From positions 46,474,752-46,538,751 of the forward strand of contig CM031618.1 of the NCBI GenBank assembly GCA_018398815.1: 64,000 bases of DNA, in the 5' to 3' direction. Under the pieces are notes generated by a model. The model had not been told where the DNA came from. It made no database searches and saw only the letters and a program-made list of their open reading frames with translations. Every line of letters starts with the position of its first letter. Position 1 is the first letter of the stretch. Positions 34,899 to 48,425 of this stretch are shown in pieces. A program made the translations under genes and the position numbers. This DNA comes from Conus ventricosus. Lineage: Eukaryota; Mollusca; Gastropoda; Neogastropoda; Conidae.

Positions 34899-37800
34899 GT
34901 GTGGCATGAAGATCCACAGAACAAAGATGGGATGTGTGAAGACTCATCTGAATGAGCAGCAGCGCACTGCATCAGCAGATAAGACGTCGGAAGACCAAGG
35001 CCAGGATTTAAACCACAGTGCCAAGGACATCCACGCTGTTGGTTCGGATGAGGAATTTGCACAGGCCCTCGATGCCAGGCGCCTGAAACTCAACCTGCCA
35101 CGAGCAAACGAAACTGAAGATTGGGAGAAACTGGATGCAAAAATCGTCCAAAGACTCGATGCACTGATAGGGAAAAGCACCCTGGAACACAAACTAGCCA
35201 CATATGGGGACATTGTGCATGCCACATGCAGAGACGCCTATGGAGTAAAACTACCCAAAGAGAAAACACCTCCAAAGAAATCCAGACGCCAAGAAAAGAT
35301 GGACAAGATCAGAGTCCAAAAGAACAACCTCAAGAAGCAAATGAAGACCGCACGGGCCAGCTGAAAAACAAGGCTTGGAAAAACTGTGGGAAGACCTAAA
35401 AGAAAACACAGCGCCCCCAGCAAGCGGAATCTGCGAGGAAGAGGAAGAGCAAAAAGAAGAAGACACAAGAGCGCTTCTTCAGAGACCCCTTCCAGTTTGC
35501 CGGAACACTGTTTGAGCACCAAAAAATCTGGGACCCAAAGTGTGGACAAAGGAGTTCTTGAGCAGCATCGAGGAAAACATACCTGACTCACAGAGCAAAG
35601 CACCACTCGACATTCAAGGGTCGGGTTTGTGGCCAACCAAACCCTGAGGAACAGTTCATGGCAAGCCTCCAACGTTGGCGGAAATCAAGAAGGTGGTCGA
35701 CAAAGCCAGAGCCAATCATCACCAGGCAAGCGGAATACCTTACCATTTTTACAAGAAATGTCCAAGGTGCTGGACTGGCTCCACAGGCTGCTGCGATCGG
35801 CTTGGAGAAACCAGAAGTTTCAGCGCCAGTGGATGACGGCAGATGGTTGTACATCCCCAAAGAGCCAAACTCAAGTGACATCAGCCAGTTCAGGCCAATA
35901 TCACTACTAAAACGTCGAAGGGAAAATATTCTTCTCTGTCATGGCAGCAAGGCTGACCAAGTACCTGTGGAAAACAAGTACTTGGATGTGTCAGTCCAGA
36001 AAGGTGGCATCCAGGCGTGGCTGGCTGTGTAGAACACGCCACAATGATCTGGGACGCAATCCAAAAGCAAAAACAGAAAAGAGAGACCTGGACGTAGTGT
36101 GGGTTGATCTGGCAAACGCATATGGATCTGCCCCATGAGATGATACAGTTGGCTCTTGAGATGTACCATGTGCCAAAGAATATCCGCGACATGCTCAAGA
36201 AGTACTTCAATGGCTTCTCAATGCGGTTCTCTACAAGGATACACAACTGATTGGATCAACTTGGAAGTGGGCATTGCAATGGCTGTGCAATTTCCCCGAT
36301 ACTGTTCGTGCTGGCAATGGAACTCATCTTGAAAGCAGCAACAAACAACGCGAGACAAACAGACCTTGGCGATGGATACAAGATGCTCCTCTCAAGGCTT
36401 CATGGATGACACTACAGTGATTTCATCCAGAGAAGACGAGACACGTCATGTGCTGGAGAGGCTGGACGACATAGTTGCCTCATCCAGAATGAAGTTCAAG
36501 CCAAAGAAATCACGGAGTCTCTCACTGGGGAAAAGGAAAAGTGGCCGAATCTGTGGTCTTCAGTGTTGCCAACCAGGCCATTCCAACAGTCACAGAAGAA
36601 CCAGTAAAGAGCCTTGGAAGATGGTATGATGATACGCTGAAAGAACAACAAAGAGCAAAGAAACCAAGCAGATGGCGGAAGAAGGCTTGGAGGACCATTG
36701 ACCAGTGTGGGCTCCCTGGCAATACAAGGTCTGGTGTCTGCAGTTCATGCTGATACCAAAGCTCCTATGGCCTCTGATGATATACGACATCTGCACCAGC
36801 ACAGTGGAAGCAATGGAAGCCAAAATCAACAAGTTCACAAGGAAATGGCTTGGTGTCCCACCCTGTCTGACTGACATCGCGCTGTACTGTCGCCAAGCAA
36901 AGCTCAAACTACCACTGAAATCCATCCTGGAGGAATACAAAGCAGGGAAGATCAGACTTCAAAGCTGCTGGAGGACTCAGGAGACAAGGTGGTAGAAGCA
37001 ATCAAGCCCCAGCTGAAGACAGGCAGAAAATGGAAAGTTCAAGAGGCGATGGATTCTGCAAAAAAAAAAGTCTCAAGATCAGAGAAATAACAGGACACAC
37101 ACAGACCAACAGACAAGGACTGGGGGGTGACCAAAACTGAATGGTGGTCTAAGGCCAAAGGAAAGCCAAGACATGATGATTCAGGAGATGAGAAAAGAAG
37201 AAGACCAAAAAGACTCCAAAAAGCAGTCCAGCAGAGCCAGCAAGGGCAATGGACAACGTGGGAGAATGCACTCCAAAGAAGTCTAACTTGGAATGACATT
37301 TGGCACATGGCCCCTCTCAGGATCAGCTTCATTCTCAGATCTGCATATGACCTTCTGTCCTCAAATGCAAACCTGGTGAAGTGGGGGAAAACAGACGATC
37401 CTGCATGCCCCCTCCTGCCATGAAAAACAAACACAGTGGAGCATGTTCTAAGCTCATGTAAAGTAGCCCTGGCTCAAGGAAGGTACACATGGAGGCACAC
37501 AACCAAGTGCTCAAAGAGATTGTACAAGTAGTCTGGGCTAGTACCAACACCACAAAAGGGAGAATCAGGACTCCAAAAGCACCCGCAACATTCTTCACGG
37601 CAGGAGGCAGCAAATCATGGCAAGAACAACAGTGCCACTCGAAACATGCAGGCAGAGTCTGCTGGATGGGGCAGATGACTGGGAGTGCACTGCAGACCTC
37701 CCAGAATGGAAGAGTCACCCAGAGATCATCAGCAAGAGTGGCATGAGACCAGACATAGTAGTCCACTCTAAGTCAACCAAGCAGCTGATCATGATCGAGC

Positions 37801-38090
37801 TCACGGTGCCATATGAGAACAGAATGGAGGCAGCTCAAATCTACAAGACTGAAAAGTATGCTGATCTGGCAAACAGCCTGAGGAGAGAAGGCTATCAGGT
37901 CAAAGTCCTCACTGCAGAAATTGGAGCTAGGGGATTTGTAGGAACGCTGCATACAGCCTCATAAAAACAGCTCTCAGTTGCAGGGAAGGAAAAACCAGAG
38001 CCCTGAAAGCAATGGCAGAAGCGGCAGAGAAGGTGTTCAAGCTGGATCTGGTCAAGGAGGAACAAAAGTGAACTTCATAAGGCTTAATTT
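34899..38090 (+). mobile_element. R2/Hero-like LINE with restriction-like endonuclease, decayed
   Basis: One-ORF non-LTR element in several broken frames. It starts with the end of a zinc finger (GMKIHRTKMGC, 34905). An N-terminal helical domain (NETEDWEKLDAKIVQRLDAL, 35110) and an RT with GFMDDTTVISSREDET (36396) follow. Next come VVFSVANQAIPTVTEEPVKS, KWLGVPPCLTDIALYCRQAK (36845), GADDWECTADLPEWKSHP (37669) and a restriction-like nuclease with RPDIVV and IMIELTVPYENRMEA (37749-37830). The end is AEIGARGF. 5' truncated within the zinc-finger region. The clade (R2, Hero or NeSL) is not decided. Confidence 0.82.
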
Positions 38091-38103
38091 CCCTACAAAT
38101 ATC

Positions 38104-38400
38104 AGGTGTCCCTGTGGCTCAGTGGTTAAATCGCGAGTCATTAAGTAGAAAATGAGCATGTCCAGGGGGTCATGGGTTCGAATCCCAGCCATGGCTCGTC
38201 CCAAGATGGGGAAAAAAAAGGGGCAGCAGAGGGACATCCGGAGTCATGAACCGGGTGTGGCCCAACCCCCCTAGAGTGTCAGGAGATAAGGGCCGAAAAC
38301 ACTTGCTTGAAGGGGGCTTCTCTTTGAGGACCCCTCTGCTGCCACGCTCTCCACGAGTTTTCTTTTCTACTACTGTGGGTTCATTATTATGACTTTAATG
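38104..38400 (+). mobile_element. tRNA-derived SINE
   Basis: An A-box-like TGGCTCAGTGGTTAA at 38113 and a B box GGTTCGAATCCC at 38174-38185 are internal RNA polymerase III promoter elements. Box spacing (about 60 bp) is longer than in a real tRNA and no acceptor stem closes, so this is a SINE head rather than a tRNA gene. The tRNA-unrelated body runs to about 38400 (AT-rich). It lies immediately after the R2-like LINE end. Confidence 0.65.
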
Positions 38401-38699
38401 ATATCTTATCTTTATCTGTATCTTTTTATCACTCTGTTTTTTGTTTATATGTTTGTTTGTTTGCGTGGTAAATTTGTTACGGGTTGAACAATATTCTGTT
38501 GGATTCTATATGTTGCATATATTCAGTTCTCGTTCAAAAATAGATTGTAGAGGCAACGCAGATTTTTTTTTTTACATTATTATTATTTTTTTATTTTTAT
38601 AATACTAATGCACATTTTACTAATCAAAATAATATGATTTATATATTGGTGTATTTTTTTTTGCAATGCAGAGAGATTGTGACGCCAGTACAGTACGTC

Positions 38700-41245
38700 A
38701 GTCACAGATAATTTCAACTTAATGTTTGTTTTTAGATAAAGCTTCTTTTCTATAAACTTCTAGAAGCTGTGTGCTACCGGGCACACATAGAAAAAAATGT
38801 TCCATGTAATCAACAATATCACAACAGTAAGAACACTTGTTATTTTCTTTCACTTCCATTTTATGAAGAACAATATTTGTAGGGTAGATATTATGAAGTA
38901 TCTTCCAGTGTAAAACTCTTAGTCTTGTTTCTTTTGTGACCTCTCTTGCTCTACACCACGATGTTTCATCCAGATGAAAACCAAGTTTTCTACGCCAAAA
39001 ATAAAAGGCAAATGGAATTTCTTGTTCTTTTTTAGTTTGTAATAATTTCTTGATTATTTTAGGCTTTTTATTATATTGGCTTGCATCACATTTCGTGGTG
39101 TCTTGTTCTTCTACCCCAGTCATAATCCACTGAAACCAGTGTTTAGGGATAGAGTTAACAATTCTAACATCGTATTTGCCCTGTTTTGTTCAATCAGGAC
39201 AAGTATTTCTCCAAGGAAAGTATTCTCTTTTCTGTGCGGTGGATTATGTGTTTGACTTTATCAATACCTTTCCTTTGCCATCTCTCAAAAAAAAGTGTTT
39301 TATTTTTGTAATTTATTAATGAGTCGTTGAATAACAACTCGTTCAGAAAATTGGTGCGGCTTATTTCTTCTGCCTTTTTAATGTTTGTTGTCTAGGTAAG
39401 TGGTTATGATTTCCTTCCAAAATTCATTGTCAATTCTGTCCAATCCCTTAACCGAATTAGATTTAGTGTTGATAAGAAAAATGTTGTTATGTTTTAGCGA
39501 GTTTATCTAGATGCCACCTCGGTATTAAAGTTTGGTTTTGTTGATCTGTGGCTTCAAAAAGTTTTCCGACCCATTGTAAATGCAGATCTTTTTGAAATGT
39601 TATCATGTTTATCATGCTAAGGCCATCCTCTTCATGATTTTTCTCTTTACTTTTTCAAACGCTTTTCTATTGTTAATTTTTTTTCTGTCATATAAATTTA
39701 TATAGATAAGTGTTTATCTTAGTCAAAATTTTGTTGGGAAGACCAATTGATTGCATCACGTAGACGAATTGGCTAATTATAAACGTCTTTATTACGATAA
39801 TGTTTCCTTGAATAGACAGATCTCTTTTACTCCAGTCTTTTATTGTTTTTTTGCATACGATCTATTCTGGATGACCATTCTCGTCTATATTTTTTTGCCA
39901 TCTTGTTTGACTCAAAATAAATACCTAATGTTTTAATTTTATTAAGTATAGAAACTGGCACATTATATTCTTCGTTTTGTCTACCTAACTGAAGGGCTTT
40001 TGTTTTATGAACGTTCAGTTTCAAGCCTGAAAATCTTTCAAACCAGTTTATTATTTCCAACGATTTATTAATGTCTTTCTTGTTTTTTTAAAAATAGGGT
40101 TGCATCATCAGCCATTTGTTTTATTTTCAAACAACAAGAAGCTCTTTCTGCAGAGTGTGGTAGTCTGATACCTTCAATAGTACTATTTCTCACTTTGATG
40201 GCTAGTACTTCAACAGCTAATACAAATGCAAGGGGTGAAAACGGACATCCTTGTCTAATACCACATAACACGGCGAAAGGTTCTGAAAGCCATCCTCCAT
40301 GGTTTATGCTACTTGAGGTATTGTTGCTAAGTACATAGATCCAGCTTTGGAACTCAGCTCCGAAGCCAAAGATATCGAAAACGTGCTTCATAAATGGTTT
40401 TTAAAATCGAGTCGAAGGCTTTGAAGTAGTCGACTGCCAGCAGATATCCGTCTTTGTTTGTTTTATTTATATAGTTTGTCGCATCGTCTATTGATCTTAT
40501 TACTGTAGCAATGTTTCTACCCTTAATAAAACCCACCTGATCTTTGTTTATCAAATTGTGTATAATTTTTACCGAGTCTTTCTGCCATTACTTTAGCTAG
40601 TATTTTGTAATCAGAATTAGTCAGTGTTATTGGTCTCCAATTGTGTATTTGGTCTCTGTCTAAATCCTTGCCTTTGTGTAGTAGCGTAATTATTCCTTGT
40701 TTTTGTGTATAAGAGAGTTCCTCTGTAAGGAATGATTCCGCATAAGATTCTGTTATCACTTTAGACAGTTTTACTCCAAAAAACTTTTAAAAATTCGATG
40801 GTAATGCCATCACTGCCAGGCGCAGAGCCATTTCTTAATTTATTCAGGGCGTACGTTGTTTCCTCTATCGAGATCATTCCTTCGCATAGGTCAGCTTCGT
40901 ATTTTTCTAGTCGTGGGTATGTTACGTTTTCTAAAAACTGGTTATCTGCCTCTTTAACATTGTCTACATTTGTGGATTGTTGTTGTTGTTGTTGTCGTAC
41001 CCTGGCTAAAAGACTCCAGGGATCATCCGAACAGCCGAAGTATTTGAACACTATGGCACAAATGCATCAACTGGGGATGAGAACATTACGTGTGTTGGAT
41101 TGATTGTAGAGGTTTGAGTAGAAGGACAACTGTTCTTGCAGTATGTCATTTTGGTCAGTTATTGTTTCACCCGTATCTTTGCGTAGTCTTGTAACAATTT
41201 TTCTCGTTCCTCTTGACTTTTCTAGATTACAAAAGTATTTCTCGT
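38700..41245 (-). mobile_element. L1/Tx1-like LINE reverse transcriptase, decayed
   Basis: Minus-strand order: TYALNKLRNGSAPGSDGITI (40860), IHNWRPITLTNSDYKILAKV (40640), DQVGFIKGRNIATVIRSIDD (40540) and YFKAFDSI. Then IRQGCPFSPLAFVLAVEVLA (40250), MADDATLFL (40110, catalytic YADD equivalent), FSGLKLNVHKTKAL (40030) and a C-terminal LHWKILHNIYPTNIVLHKM...CSYCCDIVDYMEHFFLC (38920-38790). Separate frames show 6 or more indels. The endonuclease is missing; 5' truncated near 41245. Confidence 0.82.
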
Positions 41246-41474
41246 TCTACGTTTTCACTGTCCTAATTCTAGTTCTGCAATATTTTTGCAATATATGCCA
41301 GTCAAATTTATTCAGGTACATTGAAATATTACACTTAACTGATCAGGAAACATACTCTGACCTAACACTGAACAAAATATGTCCGTTTATTTCTCTCCTC
41401 GTTTGACGTTTCTCAAAGAATGTCAAAGAAATGAAGGAATACGAAGTTTTGAAAAAGCAAACGATTTCATTTTT

Positions 41475-41885
41475 TTTCCATGCATCGAAAACCTATGCTT
41501 CATAAGAATTTGTTTTTTAAAACTCGTAGCATTCCGCCTAAGGTATTGTATACCAAAGCATTTGACGAGTTTTATCTTTAATCTCATTTTTAAATGCCAA
41601 CATGTCTTCATTGAAACAACCTTCCAGTATTTTTAAAAACTTCCCTCTATTCTTCTCTTCTTTATTCTATTTTCTTTTCTTCATCTCCAGGTTTACTTTT
41701 CAAAGTAACGTATGCATCACTGTAGAAACCATGTCACACAATAACCCTCGTCTTCTTTTAATTTGAATTATATTTATACACCAAATCGTTGATAATCCAT
41801 CGTGCATGTTTCTATCAAGTGGAAACAAAACCAACTGGAATGATTCATGCTTATCAAAACGTTTGAAAAGTCTGAACCTTAAAAC
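41475..41885 (-). pseudogene. Unrecognised dispersed coding remnant, copy 1
   Basis: Homologous by eye to 49250-49650. The minus strand has short fragments such as GLLCDMV and GCFNEDMLAFKNEI with stops between them. The family is unknown. Conservation of protein-like segments suggests an old coding element or gene duplicate. Confidence 0.45.
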
Positions 41886-42179
41886 AAAGTTCTTTCATAG
41901 TATGCTCAAAACTCATCTTTGTTCGCTGGTCGTCTCTCTCTGTCTCTGTTCAGCAATGCGTGTGTAATATTAGGGATACATATATTCTTGTAGGAGTTCG
42001 GTGAGAACTGAACCCTGATGAAATAAGGTTTGCATGAAAGAGGTTCTTTTGGGAACATTTGACGTGAGACATTAAGTGTGTCAGACGCGCTAAGGTCTGA
42101 AGGGAAAACACATATGCTAACACCGCCCCTCTCATACAATACACCCACACAACGTTAACAAATAAACAATATATTTATC

Positions 42180-45120
42180 TAATACGACACGCTGTCGAGC
42201 ATGCACACACCACCATCCTGCACGATAGACCCTCCCAACATCAACAGTACACACAACACAAAATATCCAATCAACAAGCACAAGCGTACATCAAATCCAG
42301 GCTGCCAAGCAACCACCCACTGGTGACCAACAAGTCGCACAACTCTTGGACCACAAGAATGGCCACCTAAATTTGTTATGATGCACCAAACGTCCACAAA
42401 ACGACCCCCAGAAACCATATGAGTCATCAACGTATTGTCGTAACAGATGCATGTCCAGGTGAAATCCCCACAATCTCAAACTAGGCACGTTGTAACTTGT
42501 GGGACACACAATTTGGCTCAGTTAATCTATTATTGCTCACCACACCGTTGATTACGGAGTAACGCGGACAAAGGCGACGAAGACGACGATACAGAAGACG
42601 ATGAACACGCTTCTAGGTTGAAGAGTTGAAAATAAGTAGTCGAAAGTTATACTGCAGAAACACGCAATCACAGCCTAAGACACCAGCCGACTAACGCCAT
42701 GGACATCATCTGCCCACAGATGTGGATGTAACAGCAGTGATGAGTCTGCACCACCACCAAACATGGGCGCGCGCGCTTCCCAGCACGCCCACAACTGGGG
42801 CAGGGCTGCAAGCCCGTGCCCCTTCCCCCCCCCCCCCCCCCCCGGGTCAGCTCCGCCTTGGACGGACCCTCAGGCCGTCACATCAGCCCAGACGTCTGGT
42901 CAACGCCGGGTGCTGCTCATCCACACTGGAAGCGGTGGCACTAACGAAACCGACACACCTGCATGCTCCAAATCAGTGGCTGGATTCACACTACATTTGC
43001 GCATTCCTACACTGTCACTTGTCACGAGTCACATCCACTAGAACACACGTCGTACAGCTGCACCCCTGCGAGACAATTACTACCCACACCAAGGACGAAA
43101 CCCTCAACAAAACGTATGTTCATTCATTCATTGACTGGGCGATCAGTCACTGACCTAATGTCACTGACCTAAGGGCCCAAACACGACAACCATTCAGAGT
43201 CACAAACACAAAAGGCATTCAACGTGACAACCACAACCGATTCTAGTGCTCCATCGGTCACCAAAAGAACCCCTCAACTATGCCCCTGCGCCAACACAGG
43301 TCTAAGCAAACAGAAGTCTCAGGCACCATCACAGTCAACACATCAGCACAACCATACGATTTAGACAACAGTCTCAAAACAAACAATGAAACAACTGACA
43401 CCCGCCATTCTGACATACTGACAATTACACTGGCATGGGATATAACACTAGCCAGCAGCAGCAGAGGTGACCCAACATATAACACAACATCAATGACATC
43501 AGGTAACACCAACGGCAGCAACAACAATAACAGTCGACTACCACACCAGACCCAATAGCAACACCAACCAAAACAGTAACAACACAGTCAGAATCTCAGC
43601 ATCCCAACCTGCACGTAGGAGTCACACTTAGTAATGGTCACACGTAATAATAAAAAAAAAAACTAGAAAAACACATCAGTAGCTGCATCAATATTAAACC
43701 CAGCAGCAGCAATAAGAGAAAATAATATTGACACTCCTGACACTCCTCTCTTATCAGTACTAACAATCCATCAATAAATATTATTATTATTATTGTTATT
43801 AACGTTGCTTAACATCCAGCCGACTACGCAGAGCCACGTTAAGACGACCCACACTGTCTACAAAACGAAAACTTCATTGCACGTGCGTCAACTGGCCCGA
43901 AGACGGGCCCCGCCTACCGGAACACAAAATGGGGAGGCGCCGGAAACGAGTCAGCGTCTGCGCATTCATTGAAATCAGGCACCAATAATTAAATTCTGAC
44001 CCCACAGCAATGATTGGAAGTAGCAGTAATTGAAAATAGTTGGCGCCACAGGCAATCTCCATCGCTTTTAAAATAAAACCATGGCACCAGCATCCTTAGC
44101 CGTGTCTCTACACAACAGTGACAGTGGCAGCGCTACGGCCAGCTTAGTGGCAGCCGCCACAGCCATGACTTTGGCAACCATGCCACTTTGCCAACACATT
44201 ATCAACACGTCATCACACCCCCCTTCTCTCTACTATCAATCCCCCCCCCCCCCCCTAAACTCACCCATAATATACCAATAGCGCGACCACAAAATAATAA
44301 CCCACTGACGATTCTTCTTTCATCAAACAAAATAACACAAGTAATTTTAAGTATCACTATAGCAACAGCACTAATGATCTACTACCCCCCCCCCCCGCCC
44401 CAGCCTAGGACAGATTTCCAAAATTAAGAGAATACTGGAGTTGACATACAACTCGGGTCATAGGGAGGCCTACCCACTGCCATAATGGACTACACCTACA
44501 AACTTCTATCTTCTTCTTCACAATTGACCTCTTACGCACACAACAAGTAACACATACGACCAGACCCTATTTACAAAAGTCTACAACCATAGCTCAATGA
44601 TCGATCCCTTCACTTAGAAAACAGCCAAACCTTGCTTCAAACTTACCCGAGAACCTTGAACGAAACAACAACGTAGGGAGGCGCCACACACTGACTACAC
44701 CCCTACACATACATTTATGTGGCGTCACCAGAATCACACCTTGATCTGAATCGTGACCCACTTTTACACAGAACAGAGACTCCACTTGGTGGGCCAGGAA
44801 CAGCCTCCCGAAAACCACACCCCTCAGGTCCGAAAGACTCAATGCCAAGAGTCCTGCTCGACACCCCAGCCAGAGACAGAACTGAATTTAGCGCGCCCTG
44901 CGCGCCCGCAGGTAGAATGCGGTCACTCACTCAACATGACTACACGTGCACAAGACAACACACACTGCACGGGACGAAACGCGACGCACAGAAAGCACAG
45001 AAAGCCTTGGTGTGTGAAACAATTCTTCCATCAAATGAAACCCTTTGAGCGCCTTGAGCTGGCGGCTAAGTGCGTCAATAGTAACCATGACTACCTGGCT
45101 TGACAGTGCCAGTTTAGATG
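42180..45120. other. Strand-asymmetric A+C-rich block, no gene recognised
   Basis: For about 2.9 kb the plus strand is dominated by A and C, with few G or T runs. The exceptions are a CpG-rich patch at 42760-42920 and the retroelement tail at 43786. Open frames here reflect composition and match nothing I know. Confidence 0.5.
43786..43850 (-). repeat. Dispersed retroelement tail, copy 3 (diverged)
   Basis: The minus strand reads GTCGGCTGGATGTTAAGCAA followed by (AAT)n, matching the end of copies 1 and 2. The trinucleotide tail identifies the 3' end. Confidence 0.5.
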
Positions 45121-45258
45121 ACATTTGTAGTTGTCACGTGGTGTTGTCAAACAATGATGCGTTGGCTGCACGTTCTTGTGTGTATAGATTTCAATTAAGT
45201 AAACCAAGTACAGTTTAAATATGGGAAGAACTGGATGTAATGAGTTTTGTGTATAACA

Positions 45259-45264
<6 letters not shown>

Positions 45265-45346
<82 letters not shown>
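45265..45346 (+). repeat. (CT)n microsatellite
   Basis: CT tract with one missing T. Confidence 0.95.
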
Positions 45347-45348
<2 letters not shown>

Positions 45349-45461
45349 GAGTTCCGTTTTTACATACACAAATTTGTGTTTATTCTGGTGAAGTCCATTC
45401 CTATCTAAATACAAGTTGACATTGGTGGTTTGCTTTATCATGTTATCTGCTTTCAAATATG

Positions 45462-45683
<222 letters not shown>

Positions 45684-45689
45684 CACTGT

Positions 45690-46262
45690 GCAACATATAT
45701 CTGGCACAATTCCAACCTGGTGATTAGTTAAACGGTTCAATTGGTTTCACATATTAATTCATGTCATGTCCCTGTCTGTACGCTCCATGTCAGCCCAGTG
45801 TTGACTGCTGTTAAATGAAAACAGCGAGCTGATCACGGGCTCACAGCTCGCTTCTGATGACGTCATATCCCAATCCCCGACTAGTGGTTACGGACTCAGA
45901 GAGAAAAACATGTGGAAAAAAATCCAAAATTACAACACAAACAGAAATTATAATGTGAAAACTTCTCCTCTCTGTCTGTCTGTTTGTCTGTCTGTCTCTC
46001 TCTAGAATAGAGAGATGATCTTATTCATTGGCTTAAACACATTCCACGCAACAACAACACACTGCAAAGCATACTACACATTGGAATAAACACGTGCAAA
46101 CATATATCAATCACGAAAAACACATGGAGACAACTGATCAAAACCATCAAACATGTTTCCCTCAGGGTAGACTATTGGCTTCCTCTATCATCCGCCCCAA
46201 TGGGTTAGCACTCCCTCAAAAAGACCACCCACCTCTCCAACTTGACCCTCACTAAGGTATTA
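45690..46262. other. No gene; short TCTG repeats
   Basis: Contains the hairpin/CRE-like site and a (TCTG)n patch at 45970-45995. Confidence 0.4.
45823..45866. promoter_or_regulatory. Hairpin next to a CRE-like palindrome
   Basis: AGCGAGCTG / CAGCTCGCT (45823-45831 and 45844-45852) can form a 9-bp stem. TGACGTCA, the consensus CREB/ATF site, lies at 45858-45865. No gene start is evident nearby, so function is unproven. Confidence 0.25.
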
Positions 46263-46272
46263 TATATTGCAG

Positions 46273-46356
46273 ACAACCACTGCTGAGGACGCCCACTATA
46301 AGACCATGTGGCGAGAGCTGGATGCAGTCCTCACCCACCCCCCTCCGGCCTTCCAG
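46273..46356 (+). CDS. Candidate internal exon, unrecognised
   Basis: TATATTGCAG at 46263-46272 acts as a possible acceptor and TTCCAG/GTAC at 46356/46357 as a possible donor. They enclose 84 bp in one open phase-0 frame (AEDAHYKTMWRELDAVLTHP). Codon use looks protein-like, unlike the Pro/Thr-rich low-complexity frame that follows. No family recognised and no partner exon identified. Confidence 0.3.
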
Positions 46357-46719
46357 GTACGATATGAACACCAAAGAGACAGACACTGGTCTCACTTGGT
46401 GTTCATTACCACAGCAGCCGTCAGACCTCCATCCTGCCCCCGGTTCAACAGCCACCTACAATGCCTGGATCAACAGGTGGGTCTGTTCCCATCCTCCACC
46501 CCTGGCGACCCGACATCCAACTACCCCTGTCTCATCTTTGACAACCCCGCATCCACCTACCCATCCTGCACCTCCAGCGACCCGACATCCAACTTCTTAT
46601 CTTCCACCTCTGGCGACCTGACTTTCAACTTTCCATGTTCTGCCTCCGCCCTGCAAAACATGTCCCCACAATGTGTGTGTTTTCCAGATTCAAGTGCGAG
46701 ACATATCAACAGTGTGTGC

Positions 46720-46721
<2 letters not shown>

Positions 46722-46794
<73 letters not shown>

Positions 46795-46878
46795 GTGTGT
46801 GTGTGTGTGTGTGTGTGAATGCGAGCGTGCGTGCGCGCGTGTGTGCGTGCGTGAGTGCATGTGCGTGTGTGTGTGTAT

Positions 46879-46975
<97 letters not shown>

Positions 46976-46985
46976 TGCGTGCGCG
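46722..46985 (+). repeat. (GT)n with GCGT islands
   Basis: Two GT tracts separated by GAATGCGAGCGTGCGTGCG-type sequence. Confidence 0.94.
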
Positions 46986-47739
46986 TGAGTACCAGCGTGC
47001 GTACGCACGTTTGTGAATGCGCAGATTTATATGCAAGTTCCACTATGTTTAATACCCATACCCCCACCACTCAAACCCCCACCCATCCCTTCACCTCCCT
47101 TTCTTATTGTTATTATTACTTCTTTCCCCCGAGGAAGTATATCAGAGGGTCTACTCATGGACACTGAGGATGTGTGAACACACACTTATTTCTGTTTTTG
47201 TTTGCGCTCAGAACATGAATTGGTTTTATTGTTCTATACTTCCTATCTACCAGCGTGTGAAGATAATTGTCATTTTAGGCTGACATTGCACACTTTGAAC
47301 TTTGAAGTGAGGTTGGCAGCTCGTGCAGGTGCTGTCGTTTTGTATTCTGAGAAGAAACTTAGGGCCAACCTCCTGACATTGGGACCAGGACTACAGTCTC
47401 ACCACCACAGATTGTTCGTGAATCATAATATCAAAAGAAACACACAACTTTTTTTTCTTTTCTTTCTGGTTTTGATGAGGGGGGGGGGGGGGGGGGTTGT
47501 TGTTGTTGTTGTTGTTTTGCTTTTTATTTATTGCTTTGTTCCCCTTTTCTTAATTTACACTCTTTAAATCTGCTCCCAAAATGTATTATGCTCATAGCAC
47601 TTATAGCATTTCCTCTTTATACTTCACCTCTGTAAGAGAAAGACTTAGAGAAGAAAGGAGAAAAGGAACATAATTGAGCAAAAAGATTATAACAGAACCA
47701 AAAAGAACAAGAACTAGAACCCACAAAAACACGAAGAAG

Positions 47740-47955
47740 AAAGAGGAGGAGGTGATGTTGGAGAGGGAAGAAGAAGAAGAAGAGAAGAAGAGAAGAAGAA
47801 GAAGAACAAAAACAAGAGACCACACACACACACACACACGCACACACACGCGCACACACACACACTCACACACACACACACACACACTCGTTACAGAGAG
47901 ATGAGACGAGAGAGAGAGAGCAAGAGAGAAGAGCAACGAGAGGAGAGAGAGAGTG
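47740..47955 (+). repeat. Purine-rich AAG/GAG tract and (CA)n
   Basis: About 100 bp of almost pure purine (GAAGAAGAAG...), then (CA)n 47820-47888, then GAGA. Potential triplex-forming run on one strand. Confidence 0.9.
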
Positions 47956-48077
47956 ACATAAACTAATAAATTCTTGGTAAGTAACTGAGCACCATTCCAG
48001 CATTTCAGAGCAGCTTGGTTGATGCAATGATTACAAGAAATATTGAATTATAACAAACGCAAGCTTTGTTTATGATT

Positions 48078-48238
48078 ATCTATCTATCTATCTATTATCT
48101 TATCTACTATCTATCATCTATCTATCATCTATATATCTATATCTATATCTATATCTATCTATCTATCTATCATTATCTATCTATCTATCTATCTTCTTCT
48201 ATCTATCTATTATCTATCTATCTATAGAGAGAGAGAGG

Positions 48239-48329
<91 letters not shown>

Positions 48330-48351
48330 ACACATATACATATATATAAAA

Positions 48352-48422
<71 letters not shown>
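48078..48422 (+). repeat. TATC, GA and GT compound repeat
   Basis: Imperfect (TATC)n 48078-48225, (GA)n to 48327, then (GT)n 48354-48422. Confidence 0.95.

Positions 48423-48424
<2 letters not shown>

Positions 48425-48425
<1 letters not shown>

Noticed and set aside
38110..38190. tRNA gene
   Set aside because: A and B boxes are present but too far apart, and no acceptor or anticodon stem closes; SINE head.
42722..43153. 143-codon Pro/Thr/His-rich frame
   Set aside because: Explained by A+C-rich composition and a poly-C run; no protein-like periodicity or domain.
47202..47567. 121-codon frame with hydrophobic tail
   Set aside because: The tail is made of poly-G and GTT repeats and there is no splice or homology support.
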